The notes under the pieces are model-generated. The model made no database searches. It was not told the origin of the DNA and saw only the letters and a list, made by a program, of their open reading frames with translations. This document shows, one piece after another, positions 35,947 to 45,152 of a stretch of 64,000 nt of DNA. Position 1 is the stretch's first letter; each line of letters begins with the position of its first letter. The translations under genes and the position numbers were made by a program. Source of the DNA: Burkholderiales bacterium RIFCSPLOWO2_12_FULL_61_40 (GTDB lineage Bacteria > Pseudomonadota > Gammaproteobacteria > Burkholderiales > Burkholderiaceae_C); contig MESI01000092.1 of NCBI GenBank assembly GCA_001770935.1, positions 1-64,000 of the forward strand, given 5' to 3'.

Positions 35947-37035
35947 TCAAAAATTCTGGATTCCTTTCAGTCCTGCCTGCGACCGCCGAAATTCCGCCGG
36001 TGACGTGCCCGTCCAGCCTTTGAACGCCCGCATAAAGCTTTTTTCGTTCTGAAAGCCTGCTGCCTGGGCCACCTGCTTGATGGGGCGCGTGGTACGCAGC
36101 AGCAGCTCTAGCGCGCGGGCCTGGCGCACCTCGTCTTTCAGGGTTTGCAGCGCGGCGCCTTCTTCCTTGAGCTGGCGGTGCAGGGTGCGGGGGGAGACGT
36201 GCAGCAGGGCGGCCAGGTCTTCCGCGCTGTGGGTTTTTTCTGGGTGGGTCGTCAGCGCCTGGCGGACACGCTGCACCAGCAGGCGGTCGCGCCGGTACTG
36301 CAGCACGGTCAGCGGCAGGGCGCGCTGCAGCATCTGTTGCAAGGCATGTTCGTCGCGCCGCAGGGGCAGGGCGAGGTAGCGGGTGTCAAACTGGATGCTG
36401 GCGTGGGCTGCGCCGAATGTGGTGGGGCCGGAAAACAGCACGCCATAGGCCTCGGCGTGGGGTGGCGCGGCGAACGGAAACTGTGCATGCTGCACCGGTA
36501 TGCGCGAGTCCACCAGCCAGCAGGCCAGGCCATGGATGTTGCGCAACACCGAGACCAGGCAAAACTCCCGCAGCGCACCCAGCGCGCGCCGCTCGGCAAT
36601 GCAGATGGATGCGACCGTGCCCGAGACTTCGAGTGTCAGCGCAATATCGTCCGCAATCAAACCGTGGTGGCGGCACCAGCGCATGAGGGCAATGTCCAGG
36701 CTGGGGGCGCTGATCGAGGCGCGGGCCAACATGCCGTAGCTGCCCCAGGGCAGGCGCCGACTGAACCAGCCCAGGGCCTCGTCGTCCAGCTCCTGCATCG
36801 CCGCGCCGGAGATCTGCTCCATTTGCCAGGCGGTAATGCGTGCCTGCGCAATGGTGAGCAACTCTGGCGCAATCTGTGCCTTTTGCAGTGCCCCGGACGG
36901 GTCCACGCCATACCGCTGGTAGGCCGCCAAAATGGCTTGCACAAAGGCCATGGGCGTTGCAGTTGCACCTGTGAGGGTGGAGCCCGTCTGGGCGGTGGGG
37001 CGGGCAAGCGTGGAGTGGTTTGGCACGGTGTGCAC
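35947..37035 (-). CDS. AraC-family transcriptional regulator
   Basis: The 362-residue protein has an N-terminal arabinose-binding-type ligand domain ([39 protein letters not shown]) of the OruR/ArgR-like group and a C-terminal double HTH ([47 protein letters not shown]). It is divergent from the acyl-CoA synthetase gene 115 bases away, so it probably controls that gene and perhaps the carboxylase/biotin run behind it, in response to an unknown acyl or amino acid signal. Confidence 0.9.
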   Translation of the reverse strand: MHTVPNHSTLARPTAQTGSTLTGATATPMAFVQAILAAYQRYGVDPSGALQKAQIAPELLTIAQARITAWQMEQISGAAMQELDDEALGWFSRRLPWGSYGMLARASISAPSLDIALMRWCRHHGLIADDIALTLEVSGTVASICIAERRALGALREFCLVSVLRNIHGLACWLVDSRIPVQHAQFPFAAPPHAEAYGVLFSGPTTFGAAHASIQFDTRYLALPLRRDEHALQQMLQRALPLTVLQYRRDRLLVQRVRQALTTHPEKTHSAEDLAALLHVSPRTLHRQLKEEGAALQTLKDEVRQARALELLLRTTRPIKQVAQAAGFQNEKSFMRAFKGWTGTSPAEFRRSQAGLKGIQNF

Positions 37036-37150
37036 TTTGCCTCAAGTTGGCGCAATTTGCAACCTTGCTGGCGACTGCCAAAGGGCCGTCGCCCCTATCC
37101 TTCCGCCAGAGACCCGTTTTCTGGATACGCCTTCACCAAAGGAATTCGAC

Positions 37151-38887
37151 ATGACATCCGGCCCTGCCAGTGCCCCGCCTTCGCCTGCCCTGACCCGCAG
37201 CCTGTCTCAGGGGGCGACGGACCTTCCCCTGATCGAGCAGACGCTGGGCGCATTTTTTGACGCCATGGCGGCGCGCCAGCCCGAGCACGAGGCGCTGGTA
37301 AGCAGGCACCAGGGTCTGCGCTACAGCTACCGCGAGCTGCAAACCGCCAGCAAGCAACTCGCCAGCGCCCTGCTGGGCCTGGGGCTGGTGCCGGGCGACC
37401 GCATTGGCATCTGGTCACACAACAATGCCCAGTGGTTGCTGATGCAGTTGGCCACCGCCCAAGTGGGGCTGATTCTGGTGAACATCAACCCGGCCTACCG
37501 CGTGTCCGAGGTCGAATATGCCCTGAACAAGGTGGCGTGCAAGGCCCTGGTGACCATGGCCCGTTTCAAGACCAGCGACTACCTGGGTATGTTGCGTGAA
37601 CTGGCGCCTGAACTGAGCCAGGCCGCGCCGGGTGCTTTGCAGTCCGCCCGTTTGCCGCACCTGCGCACCGTGGCATGGATCGACGCGCCGGGCCAGGCCG
37701 ATGAAGGGCCGGGGCTGCTGCGCTTCTCCAGCCTGCTGGCAAGCGGCAATGCAGCGGACCCGCGTGTGGACGCCATTGCCAAGACCCTGCAGCCGACACA
37801 GCCCATCAACATCCAGTTCACCAGCGGTACCACCGGTTTCCCCAAGGGCGCCACGCTGACACACCGCAACATTCTGAACAACGGCTTTTTTATTGGCGAG
37901 GCCATGCGGCTCACCGCAGCGGACCGCCTGTGCATTCCGGTGCCGCTGTACCACTGCTTTGGCATGGTGCTGGGCAACCTGGCCTGCCTCACCCACGGCG
38001 CCACCATCGTCTACCCGAATGACGGTTTTGACGCCTTGTCAGTGTTGCAAGCGGTGCAGGAGGAAAAATGCACCGGCCTGCACGGCGTGCCCACCATGTT
38101 CATCGCAGAGCTGGACCACCCGCGCTTCAAGGAGTTCGACCTCTCCAGCCTGCGCACCGGCATCATGGCCGGCTCACCGTGCCCGATCGAGGTGATGAAG
38201 CGGGTGGTGGGCGAGATGCACATGTCGGAGGTGACGATTGCCTACGGCATGACCGAAACCAGTCCGGTCAGCTGCCAAAGCAGCACCACCACGCCGCTGG
38301 AAAAGCGGGTGGCCACGGTGGGCCTGGTGCAGCCGCATTTGCAGGTCAAGGTGATTGACCCCGAGAGCGGTGCGGTGGTGGCGCCGGGCGTGTCGGGCGA
38401 GTTGTGCACCCACGGCTACTCGGTCATGCATGGCTACTGGGAAGACGTGGAGAAAACCCAGGAAGCGATTGATGCCGATGGCTGGATGCACACCGGTGAC
38501 CTGGCCACCATGGACGCACAGGGCTATGTCAACATCGTCGGCCGTATCAAGGACATGGTGATCCGCGGTGGCGAGAACATCTACCCGCGCGAGATTGAAG
38601 AGTTCCTGTACCGCCACCCAGCCGTGCAGGATGTGCAGGTGGTGGGTATTCCCGACCAGAAGTACGGCGAGGAGCTGTGCGCCTGGGTGGTGGTCCGGCC
38701 CGGACAGACGCTGACCGAAGACGACCTCAAGGCCTTCTGCAAGGGGCAGATCGCGCACTACAAGGTGCCGCGCTACATTCGTTTTGTGTCCGAGTTCCCG
38801 ATGACCGTGACCGGCAAGATCCAGAAGTTCAAAATCCGTGATGAAATGAAACAGCAGCTTGGGCTGCAAGAAGACAAAACCGCCTGA
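37151..38887 (+). CDS. AMP-binding acyl-CoA synthetase
   Basis: The 578-residue enzyme adenylates a fatty acid and forms its CoA thioester. The P-loop-like motif is [17 protein letters not shown], followed by [23 protein letters not shown], the hinge region [12 protein letters not shown] and the C-terminal catalytic lysine motif [12 protein letters not shown]. It resembles medium- or short-chain acyl-CoA synthetases found in liu clusters. I start it at 37151; longer frames overlap the divergent AraC gene. liuB follows after 18 bases, so it is likely the first gene of the liuB run, perhaps activating isovalerate or another branched acid. Confidence 0.92.
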   Translation: MTSGPASAPPSPALTRSLSQGATDLPLIEQTLGAFFDAMAARQPEHEALVSRHQGLRYSYRELQTASKQLASALLGLGLVPGDRIGIWSHNNAQWLLMQLATAQVGLILVNINPAYRVSEVEYALNKVACKALVTMARFKTSDYLGMLRELAPELSQAAPGALQSARLPHLRTVAWIDAPGQADEGPGLLRFSSLLASGNAADPRVDAIAKTLQPTQPINIQFTSGTTGFPKGATLTHRNILNNGFFIGEAMRLTAADRLCIPVPLYHCFGMVLGNLACLTHGATIVYPNDGFDALSVLQAVQEEKCTGLHGVPTMFIAELDHPRFKEFDLSSLRTGIMAGSPCPIEVMKRVVGEMHMSEVTIAYGMTETSPVSCQSSTTTPLEKRVATVGLVQPHLQVKVIDPESGAVVAPGVSGELCTHGYSVMHGYWEDVEKTQEAIDADGWMHTGDLATMDAQGYVNIVGRIKDMVIRGGENIYPREIEEFLYRHPAVQDVQVVGIPDQKYGEELCAWVVVRPGQTLTEDDLKAFCKGQIAHYKVPRYIRFVSEFPMTVTGKIQKFKIRDEMKQQLGLQEDKTA

Positions 38888-38905
38888 AAGAGAAGAGACC
38901 GTCGA

Positions 38906-40543
38906 ATGCCCATTCTTGAAACCAAACTCAACGCCCGCTCTGCGGAATTCGTCGCCAATGCCACCGCCATGCGCGCCCTGGTGGCCGACCTCAATGTGCA
39001 GATCGACAAAGCCGCCCTGGGCGGCGGAGAAGCCGCCCGCGCCAAACACACGGCACGCGGCAAATTGCTGCCGCGTGACCGCGTGGGCATGCTGCTGGAC
39101 CCCGGCACGCCGTTTCTGGAACTCTCCCCCCTGGCCGCGCTGGCCATGTACCCGGACCGCGACGGCAGCGACAGCGCGCCTTGCGCCGGCGTCATCGCCG
39201 GTATCGGCCGCGTCAGCGGCGTGGACTGCATGATCGTCTGCAACGACGCCACCGTGAAAGGCGGCACCTACTACCCGCTCACGGTGAAGAAACATTTGCG
39301 CGCGCAGGAAGTGGCCGCGCAAAACAACCTGCCCTGCATCTACCTGGTGGACTCGGGCGGCGCGAATCTGCCCAACCAGGACGAAGTCTTCCCCGACCGC
39401 GACCACTTTGGCCGCATCTTCTTCAACCAGGCGAACATGAGTGCGCAAGGCATTGCGCAGATCGCCGTGGTCATGGGCTCGTGCACGGCCGGCGGCGCCT
39501 ATGTGCCCGCCATGAGTGACGAGACCATCATCGTCAAGAACCAGGGCACCATCTTTTTGGGTGGCCCGCCTCTGGTGAAAGCCGCCACGGGCGAAGTGGT
39601 GACGGCCGAAGACCTGGGCGGTGGCGATGTGCACACGCGCCTTTCCGGCGTGGCCGACCACCTGGCGCAGAACGATTTGCACGCGTTGGCGCTGGCCCGC
39701 GAAGCCATCGCCCATTTGAATAGAAATAAGGCCCCAGCCCTGGTACCTATTGCACCAGTAGCTCCTAAATTCGTAGCGGAAGAGTTGTACGGCGTGATTC
39801 CCACCGACACCCGCAAGCCCTTTGATGTGCGCGAAATCATCGCCCGCATCGTCGACGGCTCTGCGCTGCACGAGTTCAAGCCGCGTTTTGGTGCCACGCT
39901 GGTCTGCGGCTTTGCGCACATCGAAGGCATGCCCGTGGGCATCATCGCCAACAACGGCATTTTGTTCAGCGAGTCAGCATTGAAGGGCGCGCACTTCATC
40001 GAGCTGTGCTGCCAGCGCAAGATCCCCCTGGTGTTTTTGCAGAACATCACCGGCTTCATGGTCGGGCGCAAGTACGAAAACGAAGGCATCGCCCGCAACG
40101 GCGCCAAGATGGTCACGGCGGTGGCCACGGCCCAGGTGCCCAAGTTCACCATCATCATCGGCGGCAGCTTTGGCGCGGGCAACTACGGCATGTGTGGCCG
40201 CGCCTACAGCCCGCGCTTTTTGTGGATGTGGCCCAACGCCCGCATCTCGGTCATGGGCGGTGAGCAGGCGGCCAGCGTGCTGGCCACGGTGCGCCGCGAT
40301 GGTTTCGAGGCCAAAACCGGGCTCAAGGGCGAAGCCGCCTGGAGCATGGAAGAGGAGGAAGCCTTCAAGGCCCCGATTCGCCGCCAGTACGAGAGCCAAG
40401 GCCACCCCTACTTTGCCACCGCCCGCCTGTGGGACGACGGCATCATCGACCCGGCGGATACGCGGCGGGTGTTGGCGCTGGGCTTGAGCGCTTCGCTCAA
40501 CGCCCCCATTCCCGAGACCAAGTTCGGCGTGTTCCGTATGTAA
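38906..40543 (+). CDS. liuB: Methylcrotonyl-CoA carboxylase, carboxyltransferase (beta) subunit
   Basis: The 545-residue carboxyltransferase moves the carboxyl group from biotin to 3-methylcrotonyl-CoA in leucine degradation. Signatures are [49 protein letters not shown], and [20 protein letters not shown], matching the MCC type rather than propionyl-CoA carboxylase. Residues 273-291, in the variable segment just before [11 protein letters not shown], are encoded by an in-frame family-1 repeat (39723-39777). The matching alpha subunit is not next in line: bioAFDB intervenes. Confidence 0.95.
   Translation: MPILETKLNARSAEFVANATAMRALVADLNVQIDKAALGGGEAARAKHTARGKLLPRDRVGMLLDPGTPFLELSPLAALAMYPDRDGSDSAPCAGVIAGIGRVSGVDCMIVCNDATVKGGTYYPLTVKKHLRAQEVAAQNNLPCIYLVDSGGANLPNQDEVFPDRDHFGRIFFNQANMSAQGIAQIAVVMGSCTAGGAYVPAMSDETIIVKNQGTIFLGGPPLVKAATGEVVTAEDLGGGDVHTRLSGVADHLAQNDLHALALAREAIAHLNRNKAPALVPIAPVAPKFVAEELYGVIPTDTRKPFDVREIIARIVDGSALHEFKPRFGATLVCGFAHIEGMPVGIIANNGILFSESALKGAHFIELCCQRKIPLVFLQNITGFMVGRKYENEGIARNGAKMVTAVATAQVPKFTIIIGGSFGAGNYGMCGRAYSPRFLWMWPNARISVMGGEQAASVLATVRRDGFEAKTGLKGEAAWSMEEEEAFKAPIRRQYESQGHPYFATARLWDDGIIDPADTRRVLALGLSASLNAPIPETKFGVFRM
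39723..39777 (+). repeat. Family-1 dispersed repeat, intragenic copy F in liuB
   Basis: AAATAAGGCCCCAGCCCTGG, then TACCTATTGCACCAGTAGCT, then CCTAAATTCGTAGCG follows the family pattern. It encodes [16 protein letters not shown] in the same frame of the repeat as copies A and H, in a segment that is variable among carboxyltransferases. Confidence 0.8.
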
Positions 40544-40712
40544 GCTGCGGCACTGACGGCCATGGGGGTTGTCAGCCCGGAGTTGGAACTGGTCGATATG
40601 CTGCAAAGCGAAACCCGTTAACAAGGACTTTTATGTGTGATCCGGTTTGCCCAACCAATCTCAGCACAATGATCGGCTTGCCCACCGCCCCGTGCGGCCT
40701 GAGGGGCGGCAA

Positions 40713-42122
40713 TTGAGCACCCAGCCTAGCCAGCAAGACTGGCAGCGCCGCAGCCTGAACGCCGTCTGGCACCCCTGTACCCAGATGGCGCGCGCCGCCG
40801 TCGTGCCGCCGCTGCCCATTGCGCGCGGCGAAGGCCCTTGGTTGCATGACTACGAGGGGCGGCGCTACTTCGATGCCAACAGCTCCTGGTGGGTCAACCT
40901 GTTTGGCCACTCCGATGAAGGCATCAAAGACGCCATCAAGCAGCAACTCGACACCCTGGCCCACGTCATGCTGGCCGGCTGCACCCACGCCCCGGCCGTG
41001 GAGCTGGCCGAAAAGCTCTCGGCCCTGACCGGCGGCGCGCTGGGCCACACCTTTTTTGCCAGCGACGGCGCCAGCGCGGTCGAGATCGCGCTGAAGATGA
41101 GTTTCCATTCCTGGCGCAACCGGGGGCTGGAGGCCAAACGCGAGTTTGTTTGCCTGCGCCATGGTTACCACGGCGAAACCATCGGTGCGCTGGCGGTGAC
41201 CGACGTGGCGGTGTTCCGCGATGCCTACGCGCCTTTGCTCATGCCCTCCCATGTGGTGGACTCGCCCGACAGCCGCCTGGGTGCGGACAGCGAGGCCCGT
41301 GCACTGGCGGCCTTGCGCGGCGTGCTGGAAGCGCGGCGTGGTCACATTGCCGCGCTGATCGTCGAACCCCTGGTGCAATGCGCTGCGGGTATGGTGATGC
41401 ACGAACCCTCCTACCTGCGCGCGGTGCGCGCCCTGTGCGACGAGTTCGAGGTCCACCTGATTGCCGACGAAATCGCCGTGGGTTGCGGCCGCACCGGCAC
41501 CTTTTTTGCGTTTGAGCAGGCGCTCGCCAGTGCCGGGCCGCCCCAAGCTGGCGAGACCCCCTCGGGGGGAGGCGCGCGTACCCGCGCGTCTGGGGGCGCA
41601 CGTCTCGTCGGCTGGCCCGACTTCATCACCCTGTCCAAAGGCATCAGCGGCGGCACCTTGCCACTCTCCTTGGTGCTGACCACCGAGTCCGTGTTCCAGA
41701 GCTTCTGGAGCGACGAGGTGGCACGCGGCTTTTTGCACTCGCACTCCTACACCGGCAATGCACTCGCCTGCGCGGCGGCCAACGCTGTGCTGGACCGCTT
41801 TGCCAATCAGCAGGTGCTGGAGAACAACCGCGAGCAGGCGCGCTGGCTGCAAAACGCCTTTGCCCCCTTGCACAGCGATGCGCGGGTCGAGCACCTGCGC
41901 CAGCGCGGCATGATTTTGGCCTTTGACGTGCGCGCCGATCTGGTGGGCGAGCGCTTTGCCGAGCGCTTCCACCTGGCGGCGCGCGAGCAGGCGCTGTTGA
42001 TCCGCCCGATTGGCCGCACGGTCTACCTGATGCCGCCCTACCTGGTGGACGAACCCACGGCGCGCTTTCTGGCCCACGCGGTCACGCAAACTTTGAACGA
42101 GGTCTTGTCCCATGCTGCTTGA
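40713..42122 (+). CDS. bioA: Adenosylmethionine-8-amino-7-oxononanoate aminotransferase
   Basis: This PLP aminotransferase makes 7,8-diaminopelargonate in biotin synthesis, using SAM as amino donor. Hallmarks are the WHPCTQM motif, [42 protein letters not shown] and the PLP lysine K309 in LSKGISGG. The start is a TTG at 40713 preceded by GAGGGG six bases away; it gives 469 residues. An insertion of about 30 residues (272-300, [20 protein letters not shown]) separates the DEIAVG strand from the lysine, encoded by a family-2 repeat; E. coli BioA has its lysine at 274. The stop lies 11 bases inside bioF. Confidence 0.93.
   Translation: MSTQPSQQDWQRRSLNAVWHPCTQMARAAVVPPLPIARGEGPWLHDYEGRRYFDANSSWWVNLFGHSDEGIKDAIKQQLDTLAHVMLAGCTHAPAVELAEKLSALTGGALGHTFFASDGASAVEIALKMSFHSWRNRGLEAKREFVCLRHGYHGETIGALAVTDVAVFRDAYAPLLMPSHVVDSPDSRLGADSEARALAALRGVLEARRGHIAALIVEPLVQCAAGMVMHEPSYLRAVRALCDEFEVHLIADEIAVGCGRTGTFFAFEQALASAGPPQAGETPSGGGARTRASGGARLVGWPDFITLSKGISGGTLPLSLVLTTESVFQSFWSDEVARGFLHSHSYTGNALACAAANAVLDRFANQQVLENNREQARWLQNAFAPLHSDARVEHLRQRGMILAFDVRADLVGERFAERFHLAAREQALLIRPIGRTVYLMPPYLVDEPTARFLAHAVTQTLNEVLSHAA
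41528..41606 (+). repeat. Family-2 GC-rich dispersed repeat inside bioA
   Basis: GTGCCGGGCCGCCCCAAGCT, a central CCCCCTCGGGGGG palindrome and a terminal GGGGGC align with 46024-46100 in the carboxylase alpha gene. It is in-frame and encodes [15 protein letters not shown], the same frame as in the other copy. Confidence 0.82.
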
Positions 42123-43341
42123 GCACCTGAACCACAAGTTAAAAGCCATCGCAGACCAGGACCTGACCCGCGTGCTGCGCGTGGCCGAAAGCGCCACCGC
42201 GCCCCTGCAGACGGTGCGCGGCGCCGACGGCCAAGCACGCCAACTGCTGATGTTTTGCAGCAACGACTACCTGGGCCTGGCCGCGCACCCGCAGGTGGTG
42301 GACGCCTTTGCCGAAGGCGCGCGCCTGTACGGTGCGGGTTCGGGCGCCTCGCACCTGATCAGCGGCCACGGCCTGGCGCACGACACATTGGAGCGCGCTC
42401 TGGCCGCCTGGGTGGAGCCGCAGATTCCACACGCCCAGGCCCTGTTTTTTTGCACCGGCTACATGGCCAACCTGGCGGTGATCAGCGCGCTGGGGGATGA
42501 GAAAGCCGAAATTTTTTCGGACGAACTGAACCATGCCTCGCTGATCGACGGCTGCCGCCTGGCCCGGGCGCCCGTGCAACGCTATGCCCACAAAGACATG
42601 GCGGCCCTGCAGACACTGCTGGCGGCCAGCCAGGCCAAGGTCAAGCTGATCGTCACCGACGCGGTGTTCAGCATGGACGGCGACCTGGCGCCGCTGGACG
42701 AACTGCTGGCCCTGGCCGAGGCGCATGACGCCTGGCTGATCGTGGACGACGCCCATGGCCTGGGCGTGCTGGGCGCGCAGGGCCGGGGCACCTTGTCGCA
42801 CTTTGGCCTGCGCAGCGAGCGCCTGATTCTGATGGGCACCCTGGGCAAGGCGGCCGGGGTGGCGGGGGCCTTCGTGGCGGCGCACCCCACCATCACGCAG
42901 TACCTGCTGCAGGCCGCGCGCAGCTATATTTTTACCACCGCCGCACCGCCCGCCGTGGCACACGCCTTGCTGAAAAGCCTGGAAATCATCGCGTCTGACG
43001 AAGGTGACCAGCGCCGCGCCAACCTGGTGCGGCTGCAGGCGCAGCTGCGCGCGGGCATTGAGCGCCTGCTGGCCGCCTACCCGCAGCTAGGCTGGCAACG
43101 GGTGCCATCGGATACCCCGGTGCAACCCCTCATCATTGGTGAGAACGGGGCCACCATGCATTTGGCCGCGCGGCTGGACGCTGCGGGCCTGCGTGTGCCC
43201 GGCATCCGGCCGCCCACCGTGCCCAAGGGCACGGCGCGCCTGCGCATCACCCTGTGCGCCACCCACACCGAGGCCGATATCCAGCGCCTGCTGCAGGCCC
43301 TGAACGAAGCCGCCGCCGAGCTGGCATCCGAGTCGCCATGA
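42112..43341 (+). CDS. bioF: 8-amino-7-oxononanoate synthase
   Basis: The 409-residue PLP enzyme condenses pimeloyl-ACP (or -CoA) with L-alanine. Visible family features are [40 protein letters not shown], the PLP-contact strand [18 protein letters not shown], and [16 protein letters not shown] with the PLP lysine. It overlaps bioA by 11 and bioD by 4 bases, so the four bio genes are tightly coupled. No bioC or bioH is in the window. Confidence 0.96.
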   Translation: MLLEHLNHKLKAIADQDLTRVLRVAESATAPLQTVRGADGQARQLLMFCSNDYLGLAAHPQVVDAFAEGARLYGAGSGASHLISGHGLAHDTLERALAAWVEPQIPHAQALFFCTGYMANLAVISALGDEKAEIFSDELNHASLIDGCRLARAPVQRYAHKDMAALQTLLAASQAKVKLIVTDAVFSMDGDLAPLDELLALAEAHDAWLIVDDAHGLGVLGAQGRGTLSHFGLRSERLILMGTLGKAAGVAGAFVAAHPTITQYLLQAARSYIFTTAAPPAVAHALLKSLEIIASDEGDQRRANLVRLQAQLRAGIERLLAAYPQLGWQRVPSDTPVQPLIIGENGATMHLAARLDAAGLRVPGIRPPTVPKGTARLRITLCATHTEADIQRLLQALNEAAAELASESP

Positions 43342-44039
43342 AGGGATTTTTTGTCACCGGCACCGACACCGGCATAGGCAAGACCTGCATCAGCGCAGGC
43401 CTGGCCTATGGGCTGGGTCAGGCGGGTTTGAAGGTCGCAGCCATCAAGTCGCTGGCGGCGGGGCAGGACTGGGTGGACGGGCGCTGGGTCAACGAAGACG
43501 TGGCCCTGTTGCGCCAGGCTGGCAACCTGGATTTGAGCGACGCCGACGTATGCCCGCTGCAGCTGCGCACCGCCTGCGCACCGCACATTGCGGCCCGGCT
43601 GGACGGCGTGGAAATTTCCCGCGAGGCCATTCTGGCCGCCATCCGCCGGGTCGGCGGGCGTGCCGAGGTGAGCATCGTCGAAGGCGTGGGCGGTTTTCGT
43701 GTGCCTCTGGTGCCCGGTTGGGATACGGCCGATCTGGCGGTGGACCTGCAACTGCCCGTGGTGCTGGTCGTGGGCATGCGCCTGGGCTGCATCAACCACG
43801 CGCTGCTGACCGCCGAAGCCCTGCGCGCACGCGGCCTGCACCTGGCTGGCTGGGTGGCGAACACAGTCGATGCCGACATGCCCTACCTGGCCGACAACCT
43901 GGCGGCACTGGCCGACCCTGCTGAGGGCTTGCAAGCCCCGTGCTGGGGCCAAGTGCCGCGTCTTCGCGATTTTTCTCCTGCGGCCGTGGCCGCCCACCTT
44001 GTCCAGCCTTTGGTGCTGGCTTCACTTCACGCATCATGA
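43338..44039 (+). CDS. bioD: Dethiobiotin synthetase
   Basis: The 233-residue ATP-dependent enzyme closes the ureido ring of dethiobiotin with CO2. The P-loop is [19 protein letters not shown]; the second motif is [20 protein letters not shown], and [17 protein letters not shown] follows. In place of the common KPVAAG segment it has KSLAAG, with the substrate lysine retained. Start 43338 overlaps the bioF stop by four bases and its stop overlaps the bioB start by four. Confidence 0.95.
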   Translation: MKGFFVTGTDTGIGKTCISAGLAYGLGQAGLKVAAIKSLAAGQDWVDGRWVNEDVALLRQAGNLDLSDADVCPLQLRTACAPHIAARLDGVEISREAILAAIRRVGGRAEVSIVEGVGGFRVPLVPGWDTADLAVDLQLPVVLVVGMRLGCINHALLTAEALRARGLHLAGWVANTVDADMPYLADNLAALADPAEGLQAPCWGQVPRLRDFSPAAVAAHLVQPLVLASLHAS

Positions 44040-45133
44040 ACTCTCTCCAAACCTCCTCCCCAACGCCTGGCGCCGCCCCTGAGACCGCCCGCAGCAATGC
44101 CCAACCCTGGACCGTGAACGCCGTGGTGGCCCTGTTTGAGCTGCCCTTTAACGACCTGATGTTCCGTGCCCAGCAGGTGCACCGGGAACATTTCGACGCC
44201 AACGCGGTCCAGCTCTCCACCCTCATGTCCATCAAGACCGGGGGCTGTGAAGAAGACTGCAAATACTGCTCGCAATCGTCCCACTCCGACACCGGCTTGA
44301 AGGCCGAAAAACTGGCGGCCCTGCAAGAAGTGCTGGAGGCCGCCCAAGCCGCCAAGGCCAACGGCGCCACCCGCTTTTGCATGGGCGCAGCCTGGCGCTC
44401 CCCCAAGCCGCGCCACCTGGAAGCGGTGGGCGAGATGGTGCGCCAGGTCAAGGCCATGGGGCTGGAAACCTGCCTCACCGCCGGTATGCTGGCCGACGGC
44501 CAGGCCGAGCAGTTGCGCGATGCCGGGCTGGACTACTACAACCACAACCTGGACACCTCGCCCGAGTTCTACGGCCAGGTCATCAGCACCCACACCTTCC
44601 AGGACCGGCTGGACACGATTGAGCGGGTGCGCGGCGCCGGCCTCAAGGTCTGCTCCGGCGGCATCGTCGGCATGGGCGAGTCGCGCCGCCAGCGCGCGGG
44701 CCTCATCGTGCAGCTGGCAAACCTGAGCCCCTACCCGGACTCGGTGCCCATCAACAACCTGGTGCAGGTGGAAGGCACGCCCCTGGCGGGCGCCGAGGCG
44801 CTGGACCCATTTGAGTTTGTGCGCACCGTGGCGGTGGCGCGCATCACCATGCCGCTGGCCATGGTGCGCCTGTCGGCGGGGCGTGAGGCCATGCCCGAGT
44901 CCATGCAGGCGCTGTGCTTCCTGGCTGGCGCCAATTCCATGTTCTACGGCGACAAGCTGCTGACCACCAGCAACCCGCAAGCCGAGTCCGACCGCCAGCT
45001 GCTGGCCCGCCTGGGGGTGCGCAGTTCGACCGAGGCCGAACTGGCGCCAGAGTCTGAGTCTGAGTCGGCCTTGGTGTCCACAGGCTGCGGCGGCTCCTGC
45101 TCCTGCGCATGCCAGAGCGAAGCGGCCCACTGA
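44036..45133 (+). CDS. bioB: Biotin synthase (radical SAM)
   Basis: The 365-residue enzyme inserts sulfur into dethiobiotin. The radical-SAM [4Fe-4S] motif is [47 protein letters not shown] and the [2Fe-2S] arginine region [20 protein letters not shown] are conserved. The C-terminus carries an extra cysteine-rich tail ([15 protein letters not shown]) after an acidic-serine linker. It overlaps bioD by four bases. The carboxylase alpha gene starts 19 bases after its stop, so the biotin operon runs directly into a biotin-requiring enzyme. Confidence 0.96.
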   Translation: MNSLQTSSPTPGAAPETARSNAQPWTVNAVVALFELPFNDLMFRAQQVHREHFDANAVQLSTLMSIKTGGCEEDCKYCSQSSHSDTGLKAEKLAALQEVLEAAQAAKANGATRFCMGAAWRSPKPRHLEAVGEMVRQVKAMGLETCLTAGMLADGQAEQLRDAGLDYYNHNLDTSPEFYGQVISTHTFQDRLDTIERVRGAGLKVCSGGIVGMGESRRQRAGLIVQLANLSPYPDSVPINNLVQVEGTPLAGAEALDPFEFVRTVAVARITMPLAMVRLSAGREAMPESMQALCFLAGANSMFYGDKLLTTSNPQAESDRQLLARLGVRSSTEAELAPESESESALVSTGCGGSCSCACQSEAAH

Positions 45134-45152
45134 TTGTTTGGAAAGTACCCCC

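Noticed and set aside
38174..39919. A 581-residue minus-strand frame opposite the acyl-CoA synthetase and liuB
   Set aside because: It crosses the boundary of two real genes and has no domain.
40562..40621. A 19-codon leader-like frame before bioA
   Set aside because: No ribosome site, no regulatory codon run and no attenuator hairpin were visible; likely chance.
40572..42263. A 563-residue minus-strand frame opposite bioA
   Set aside because: bioA has complete PLP-enzyme motifs; the opposite frame shows only low-complexity His/Arg/Gly sequence.
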